Below, piece by piece: positions 1-64,000 of a DNA stretch of 64,000 bases. Origin of the DNA: Hemibagrus wyckioides (taxonomy: Eukaryota > Chordata > Actinopteri > Siluriformes > Bagridae); NCBI RefSeq assembly GCF_019097595.1, contig NC_080713.1:8303199-8367198 (forward strand), given 5' to 3'. The notes under the pieces were generated by a model. It saw only the letters and a list, made by a program, of their open reading frames with translations, made no database searches and was not told the DNA's origin. How positions within the stretch are numbered: position 1 is the stretch's first letter; each line of letters opens with the position of its first letter. A program made the position numbers and the translations under genes.

Positions 1-1478
1 TTCAGAGTACAGGATAAAACAGTTGTGAAACACGGTGAAAAATCTGTCACCTCGCTAATGCTACAAGCCAAAACTTCAGAAGCAATGCTAAACATTTTAT
101 GCCAGTAAATAAGAGACAGTAATAAGGTTTGCAAATCAACTCAACTTAATTCTTGAAGCCCACCATTTTGTTTTCTTGCTGAAGGTGGGATTTAAATTAA
201 ATCACACCATGACAGCACATAGCATTTTAGGCTCATGCTAGTCATAATGCCTAAAAAAAAAAGTAGCTATAGCTAGCTGTGGACATTATTCATAACATAA
301 TAGCTAGCTGAATCATACATTAGAATGAAATAAATTTCACAGCCTGTGTGAGAAGGTTGAACTCATCACCTCCACCTATTAAAACTATTAATTAAATTTA
401 TAAATGATTTTAAAAAACCTACTCAGTGCATCATTCTTTGGTACAATATTTCGGAAACCCTAACCATGACTTTGCTCCTGAACTTTTGGTCACTTGCATG
501 CACTCTTTTATTAGACCAAACACAGGATATAGCGTAATGAGCCTTCGTCTTGGACAATGGGTACTGCCCTCTCTAAAATGTCCGTCTATTTTCGTCCTCT
601 GGTCAGAATGCTATTTTTAACAAATGACCTCAGATCCTAACTACTAGCTTTATCCTCATTTACCTCACCACATGTTTATCTGACTCATCCCTTCCGAATG
701 AATGTTTCCTGCCCGGCTAGCTTTTATGGCATGAGGCTGAGTAGAGTTCAGACGACTCGCTTTAAGTTTCCTGGCTTGAAATCAATTGCTTATGGGGTTG
801 AACTGAAAGGTTTTCTTGTGTTATTACTTTTACTGCAACTCCATTGTAAACAGAGCAGACATTAAGAGGTATGTTTCTCCACACATAACCTTCATTTTCA
901 AACTCTTTATCCTGGTATTTTGTAAATGAATATCACAAATAGAGAAAAGGGTGATGCTTTATGATTGACTTTCTGACTAGGAATAGATGATATCACAAAA
1001 ATATCATATCACTATTCGTAAAGGTATTTCTATAGGTTTGCTCACAAACCTACAGCAATACAATAATAAAGGTTGTTATGTTAATGTTATGTTATGATGG
1101 CAGCCATCTTAAACAATCTGCTTTATTTGTGTCTAAACGCATCGGTCAGTCCTCAAAGACCTTTGGCCCAGATTTTGAAGCCAGCATTGTAGCTGAAAGC
1201 TTAAAGTATAATCACATACTTCTACATTGCGCTTTTAAGTAATGACTATTGTAAATTTCCACTCATGTAGTTTTGGTCTTGTGTAAAAGCACATAGAATA
1301 TTTTGTGGGAGTCTGCTTGAACAAGCTGTCTTAGTCCAATCATTGTCTCACTTCAGATCTGTCAGTTTTCCCATGGTTTGCCAGTACAACATTGCACCTG
1401 TCTGTGTCTGCAGTGTCTGGATTTGTGGAGTTATGTTACTCTTATCACACTCCCTTTCTCATGAAACTCCATGTGCAG
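1..1478. other. upstream intron of cngb1, no exon recognised
   Basis: AT-rich sequence without a convincing exon. The short open frame near 426-620 has no recognisable protein features. Because the exon at 1479 begins inside a codon, this stretch is most likely an intron separating it from upstream GARP exons. Confidence 0.6.
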
Positions 1479-19262
<17,784 letters not shown>

Positions 19263-20067
19263 ACGTAGCAAGAAAGGATAAGAAGTTAGGACTGGGAAAT
19301 GAAATGAAATATGGTGAAATATCCTAAACTATGCTATTTAATTACAATTTGGGATGCTTTTCTGTTTTAAAGCCATAACTGTGTTTAAAATGAGACGAGC
19401 TTCACAGGAAGGGAAGTGTGTGAGAGTTTTCTGGATGCTGATTTCTTTTAGCTCCTATAAAACACACTGCTCTGATTGCAGGGATTAAGCCTTTCCCTGC
19501 TTTTAAACTGCCACACTGTCTTCCATTATAGCTTTAGCTATAAGTAAGCACTGAAATACAGACATATTAATATACACATGTTTTCTGGCCCTTACAGCAA
19601 AGTGACAAAGTGACTCAAAGAGAGAACTTTCACATATTGTACAGACATATAGAGAGAGGAAAGGGACAGGAAATGGGAGGATTTTTTTTGCATTGTTTCT
19701 CCCACCCTCTAGTAGACCCGAGACAGGAAGTGAAAAAAAAAAGGCGAGAATCTAGGAAACAATACTGAATGAGCTGATTTCATTCAACGGACTGAATAAT
19801 AACCGACTCTTCCAAAAAATCTCTGCAGCATAAAAGTTGCTCATTATGTAAGGGATATAAAGATGTTCTTTGTGTTGACTCATTTGTGTACAAGATGGAA
19901 CTGTATGATTAATTCCTTTTGTTCCGCAGCCCTGAATCGGTTTGGTCAGAAGGAGATTCATTTACTAGAACAGTCATTCAAATCCCAGGTTAATTATATG
20001 AAGGCACTCATTCTTTTACGTTATTGCTTCCATAGTAACACTGGGACTTGTATGGAGGGTGCACCAC

Positions 20068-20070
<3 letters not shown>

Positions 20071-20120
<50 letters not shown>
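20071..20120. repeat. (AAT)n microsatellite
   Basis: About 16 tandem aat units downstream of the cngb1 stop, just before a candidate poly(A) signal. Confidence 0.95.
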
Positions 20121-20123
<3 letters not shown>

Positions 20124-20153
20124 TCTAAAAAATTTATTTAAAGATTGTTATTT

Positions 20154-20159
20154 AATAAA
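20154..20159 (+). promoter_or_regulatory. cngb1: candidate cngb1 poly(A) signal
   Basis: Canonical AATAAA about 0.9 kb after the stop codon. A second AATAAA at 21135-21140 would give a longer 3' UTR. Confidence 0.4.
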
Positions 20160-21184
20160 GAAAATCAAATAATCACTGATATGGAAGGAGTTTCCAGTTA
20201 CAGCCCTTTGTAGCAGTCATCATTCAGGAAGTCTTTTCTTAGTAAAAAACAGAGAGGCTTATGAAGGGGAGACTTGTGTTTATCGCAGTTATAACATAAA
20301 TGCTAACAAGATTATCAGAAAAATAATGGATCACATCTCACATTGGGCTGCATCTCAAGAGCTTACTGTTTATTATTTTCCTGTAACCGCACACTACATC
20401 ATGTTTTACCTGTTTATTTTCAATTGCCATTGAACAATGTGACATCATCATCCTCTATTCTACAAAATTACCATTATACTTTTATGACTTATTTCTGTAC
20501 CATGGAATATTCTCATACTCCTAAGCTGCCCGTCGTGAGATATTATAGCTCTCTGTACTTGTAGGTAAAACATGTATATTTTAGTGCATTCACGCTACAG
20601 GGTTTCAGCTAAAGAGCTTTAAGTCAATAGACTTAATGCAGTTGTTTGTTCTAGTGCCGTATGTGAAGGGCAGCACAGAGACAATCTAGCAATGATTAAT
20701 AAGCCTGGAATATTTGAGAAGTCCATTCGGCTCATATGAAAACAGAGGAAGTCAGCATATTCATTCGTATTTTGAAAATAATTCTATCCAGGTGTGTGCT
20801 TGCATTTGTCTCATAAAGAAACGAACTTCCTTTATTGTATTAAAATGTACATAATTGCTTTACAGGAATGGCATAGCAAACGAATGTTGATTATATATTT
20901 TACACATTGTTTCTATTAAAATGACATTTTGGTATAAACGCCTGTACATACTATAGTTGTCTGGAGCCCTAGTACTTATTTATAGAAGTAGATTTCAGTA
21001 GTGCTTTGAATTCTATTTTATTATATTATATGGTCTAAAAAATGTCTAGATATCTGCTTAAGGTCTTGTAATCATTTTATTGATTTGTTTATTATTTTAA
21101 TTGCATGTGAGTGTCAATGTAGTGTGTATGCTTTAATAAAAGTACCAGTTGTCAGAGAAAGTAGAGATTATTTTTTATTTTTGT

Positions 21185-21430
21185 ATACATTTATTTTCAT
21201 TAAACACTGTATCCTGTTCAAGGTCAAGGTGAGTCTAACCCAGAAACACATAATGAATTAGATGACAGTCTATAACACCATGTACCATGCACACACATTC
21301 ACAGCTAAGCACAATTTAGCATTGCAAATCCACCTTCTGTCATGTTTCGGGGAGGTGAGAGGAAACCACTGAACCTAGCTAGAGGACACCCACAAGGACA
21401 AGGCCAGAACATGCACAGAAACTACATGAA
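21185..21430. repeat. degraded fish interspersed repeat
   Basis: Words such as ggaggtgagaggaaaccact, cccacaaggacaaggcc and agaacatgcacagaaactac match a common fish repeat that normally reads as gggaggaaacc...gaacatgcaaactcc. Confidence 0.45.
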
Positions 21431-21867
21431 GACTGTCTATATTTTCTTTCTGAAGCATTTTGAAGACAAGATAGCTTAGTACACAAGTACATTATATATA
21501 GTACATTATCGTACCTTTTCAGACATTATAACCTAATATAGTTGCTGGATATTTTCACTATACTACATTTGTTCTTGTTGGAGTGTAAACAAACATAATA
21601 ATCCCATAAGGTATTTTTCCTTAAGTACAAAGTGGCTTAGATGTAGAATTTGAATAAAAAATTTACTCATTTAAATGTATTTAAAGGAGCTGTTTAGTAG
21701 TGTTAGACACCTCTGCTGTCTGCAAAGTAAAGCACAATTTCAAGGAAAATCTTCCACCCGACTCACACCACCATGTCTGGCAAATGATTCACAATGAGTT
21801 GCTTTGTAAGAAAAACAGTGCAAGTGAGTAGCTTTATTCACTCAGCGGATGAACAGTTGTGTATAAA

Positions 21868-24800
21868 AGTTGTATATAAGTATGTGGTTTAATACACTAA
21901 TGTGAACAGATTAGGGATGCTTTAAAAGTGTCTAGAACAGTATGTAAGTATGTGATTTAATCCACTAATGTGAACAGATTAGGGATACTTCACAAGTGTC
22001 TAGAACAGTATGTAAGTATGTGATTTAATACACTAATGTGAACAGATAATGAATACTTCACAAGTGTCTAGAACAGTATGTAAGTATGTGATTTAATCCA
22101 CTAATGTGAACAGATTAGGGATACTTCACAAGTGTCTAGAACAGTATGTAAGTATGTGATTTAATCCACTAATGTGAACAGATTAGGGATACTTCACAAG
22201 TGTCTAGAACAGTATGTAAGTATGTAATTTAATACACTAATGTGAACAGATTAGGGATACTTCACAAGTGTCTAGAACAGTATGTAAGTATGTGATTTAA
22301 TCCACTAATGTGAACAGATTAGGGATACTTCACAAGTGTCTAGAACAGTATGTAAGTATGTGATTTAATCCACTAATGTGAACAGATTAGGGATACTTCA
22401 CAAGTGTCTAGAACAGTATGTAAGTATGTGATTTAATCCACTAATGTGAACAGATTAGGGATACTTCACAAGTGTCTAGAACAGTATGTAAGTATGTGAT
22501 TTAATCCACTAATCTGAACAGATTAGGGATACTTCACAAGTGTCTAGAACAGTATGTAAGTATGTGATTTAATCCACTAATGTGAACAGATTAGGGATAC
22601 TTCACAAGTGTCTAGAACAGTATGTAAGTATGTGATTTAATCCACTAATCTGAACAGATTAGGGATACTTCACAAGTGTCTAGAACAGTATGTAAGTATG
22701 TGATTTAATCCACTAATCTGAACAGATTAGGGATACTTCACAAGTGTCTAGAACAGTATGTAAGTATGTGATTTAATCCACTAATGTGAACAGATTAGGG
22801 ATACTTCACAAGTGTCTAGAACAGTATGTAAGTATGTGATTTAATCCACTAATGTGAACAGATTAGGGATACTTCACAAGTGTCTAGAACAGTATGTAAG
22901 TATGTGATTTAATCCACTAATGTGAACAGATTAGGGATACTTCACAAGTGTCTAGAACAGTATGTAAGTATGTGATTTAATCCACTAATCTGAACAGATT
23001 AGGGATACTTCACAAGTGTCTAGAACAGTATGTAAGTATGTGATTTAATCCACTAATGTGAACAGATAATGAATACTTCACAAGTGTCTAGAACAGTATG
23101 TAAGTATGTGATTTAATCCACTAATGTGAACAGATTAGGGATACTTCACAAGTGTCTAGAACAGTATGTAAGTATGTGATTTAATCCACTAATGTGAACA
23201 GATTAGGGATACTTCACAAGTGTCTAGAACAGTATGTAAGTATGTGATTTAATCCACTAATGTGAACAGATTAGGGATACTTCACAAGTGTCTAGAACAG
23301 TATGTAAGTATGTGATTTAATCCACTAATGTGAACAGATTAGGGATACTTCACAAGTGTCTAGAACAGTATGTAAGTATGTGATTTAATCCACTAATCTG
23401 AACAGATTAGGGATACTTCACAAGTGTCTAGAACAGTATGTAAGTATGTGATTTAATCCACTAATGTGAACAGATTAGGGATACTTCACAAGTGTCTAGA
23501 ACAGTATGTAAGTATGTGATTTAATCCACTAATCTGAACAGATTAGGGATACTTCACAAGTGTCTAGAACAGTATGTAAGTATGTGATTTAATCCACTAA
23601 TCTGAACAGATTAGGGATACTTCACAAGTGTCTAGAACAGTATGTAAGTATGTGATTTAATCCACTAATGTGAACAGATTAGGGATACTTCACAAGTGTC
23701 TAGAACAGTATGTAAGTATGTGATTTAATCCACTAATGTGAACAGATTAGGGATACTTCACAAGTGTCTAGAACAGTATGTAAGTATGTGATTTAATCCA
23801 CTAATGTGAACAGATTAGGGATACTTCACAAGTGTCTAGAACAGTATGTAAGTATGTGATTTAATCCACTAATGTGAACAGATTAGGGATACTTCACAAG
23901 TGTCTAGAACAGTATGTAAGTATGTGATTTAATCCACTAATGTGAACAGATTAGGGATACTTCACAAGTGTCTAGAACAGTATGTAAGTATGTGATTTAA
24001 TCCACTAATGTGAACAGATTAGGGATACTTCACAAGTGTCTAGAACAGTATGTAAGTATGTGATTTAATCCACTAATGTGAACAGATTAGGGATACTTCA
24101 CAAGTGTCTAGAACAGTATGTAAGTATGTGATTTAATCCACTAATGTGAACAGATTAGGGATACTTCACAAGTGTCTAGAACAGTATGTAAGTATGTGAT
24201 TTAATCCACTAATGTGAACAGATTAGGGATACTTCACAAGTGTCTAGAACAGTATGTAAGTATGTGATTTAATCCACTAATGTGAACAGATTAGGGATAC
24301 TTCACAAGTGTCTAGAACAGTATGTAAGTATGTGATTTAATCCACTAATGTGAACAGATTAGGGATACTTCACAAGTGTCTAGAACAGTATGTAAGTATG
24401 TGATTTAATCCACTAATCTGAACAGATTAGGGATACTTCACAAGTGTCTAGAACAGTATGTAAGTATGTGATTTAATCCACTAATGTGAACAGATTAGGG
24501 ATACTTCACAAGTGTCTAGAACAGTATGTAAGTATGTGATTTAATCCACTAATGTGAACAGATTAGGGATACTTCACAAGTGTCTAGAACAGTATGTAAG
24601 TATGTGATTTAATCCACTAATGTGAACAGATTAGGGATACTTCACAAGTGTCTAGAACAGTATGTAAGTATGTGATTTAATCCACTAATGTGAACAGATT
24701 AGGGATACTTCACAAGTGTCTAGAACAGTATGTAAGTATGTGATTTAATCCACTAATCTGAACAGATTAGGGATACTTCACAAGTGTCTAGAACAGTATG

Positions 24801-24868
24801 TAAGTATGTGATTTAATCCACTAATCTGAACAGATTAGGGATACTTCACAAGTGTCTAGAACAGTATG
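21868..24868. repeat. 68-bp minisatellite, about 44 copies
   Basis: The unit begins agtatgtgatttaatccact and ends gtgtctagaacagtatgta. The word gtgtctagaac recurs every 68 bp from 21928 to 24852, that is 43 intervals. Most units are nearly identical. The first few carry extra differences, and two (agataatgaatac at 22044 and 23064, 15 units apart) share a rare variant. About ten units have aatctgaac instead of aatgtgaac, which completes an 8-bp-arm palindrome. The last unit runs directly into the GC-rich kifc3 promoter region. Confidence 0.97.
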
Positions 24869-24969
24869 TGAGTCAAACCGGAGTTTCACAGATTGGAACG
24901 CACCTACGTCACTGTACGTCATGCGCGCGGTCAGCTGTGCGCGCCCCCCCTTCCCTCGCCGTCATTTTT

Positions 24970-63740
<38,771 letters not shown>

Positions 63741-63963
63741 CTACTTTCCTGCTTCTCTTTTCCCCGACAGTGTTTATGCAGCTTTATAAATTGGGTTGTA
63801 GTCAAGCTAATGTAAGTAATGGAGGTTTACCTCATCCTGATGCTTTTTTCATTAGTGGAAGGTCCAGTTCTTAAGAAACACATCCTGAGTTCAGGATTTA
63901 TAGAATCAAAAATTGTCTAAGAGACAGTATGAGGGTCAGTTTTTCCCTAATCTTTTTTCCTTA

Positions 63964-64000
63964 TACACTATATTGCCAAAAGTATTCGCTCACCCATCCA
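63964..64000. mobile_element. start of a Tc1-like element, cut by window end
   Basis: tacactatattgccaaaagt then attcgctcaccc is the same inverted end as the element at 30463-30957, here with the more canonical sequence. Confidence 0.7.

Larger units (their letters stand above)
19263..21867 (+). other. cngb1: cngb1 3' UTR and intergenic sequence
   Basis: No further exon was seen. AATAAA signals occur at 20154-20159 and 21135-21140 and are candidate 3' ends, unproven. The stretch includes an (AAT)n tract and a degraded repeat at 21185-21430. Confidence 0.55.

Noticed and set aside
426..620. Small open frame upstream of the first recognised cngb1 exon
   Set aside because: No splice sites, no conserved motif, and composition typical of noncoding DNA.
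21868..24868. Regular repeat array that could be mistaken for a CRISPR array, and TTAGGG words suggesting telomere repeats
   Set aside because: Whole 68-bp units repeat without unique spacers in a vertebrate genome; TTAGGG occurs once per unit as part of a longer word.

Overview
This window is vertebrate nuclear DNA from a teleost fish. The genes have many short exons with GT/AG splice sites, long AT-rich introns, many microsatellites, and abundant fish Tc1/mariner relics and tRNA-derived SINEs. One SINE family (four minus-strand copies near 11.6, 13.9, 15.8 and 42.5 kb) resembles a repeat I associate with catfishes, so a siluriform or close otophysan is my best guess; that is inference, not proof.

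Two protein-coding genes lie head to tail on the + strand. The first, about 1.48-19.3 kb, is the 3' part of cngb1, the beta-1 subunit of the rod/olfactory cyclic-nucleotide-gated channel. Its 20 channel exons join in phase and encode 885 residues: an acidic Pro/Glu-rich GARP-type tail, a calmodulin site, S1-S6 with the beta-type GGLPDP pore, the C-linker, the cyclic-nucleotide-binding domain and an acidic C-terminus. The 5' end (most of GARP) lies upstream of the window. An extra in-phase terminal exon at 2996-3228 could make a short soluble GARP-like protein.

From 19.3 to 24.9 kb there is 3' UTR and intergenic sequence, including a 3.0-kb minisatellite of about 44 copies of a 68-bp unit. The minisatellite abuts a GC-rich segment with paired CRE-like sites, the probable distal promoter of the second gene.

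The second gene, about 24.9-63.7 kb, is kifc3, a C-terminal-motor (kinesin-14) minus-end-directed kinesin. I see three candidate N-termini that converge on one phase-0 splice site (an upstream coding exon at 35.8 kb with a hydrophobic start, a coding exon at 43.26 kb, and an internal ATG at 44.97 kb), a coiled-coil stalk encoded from about 50 to 56.3 kb, a complete motor domain (56.2-59.5 kb), and alternative 3' ends with separate poly(A) signals. In human, CNGB1 and KIFC3 are also neighbours in the same transcriptional order, which supports both calls.

The rest is intron or intergenic repeat. I found no CRISPR array, rRNA or convincing tRNA gene, and no wholly new system. The most notable items are the candidate GARP exon, the multiple kifc3 starts with a duplicated promoter-like block, the minisatellite with palindromic variants, and the (TG)n tracts at kifc3 3' splice sites.
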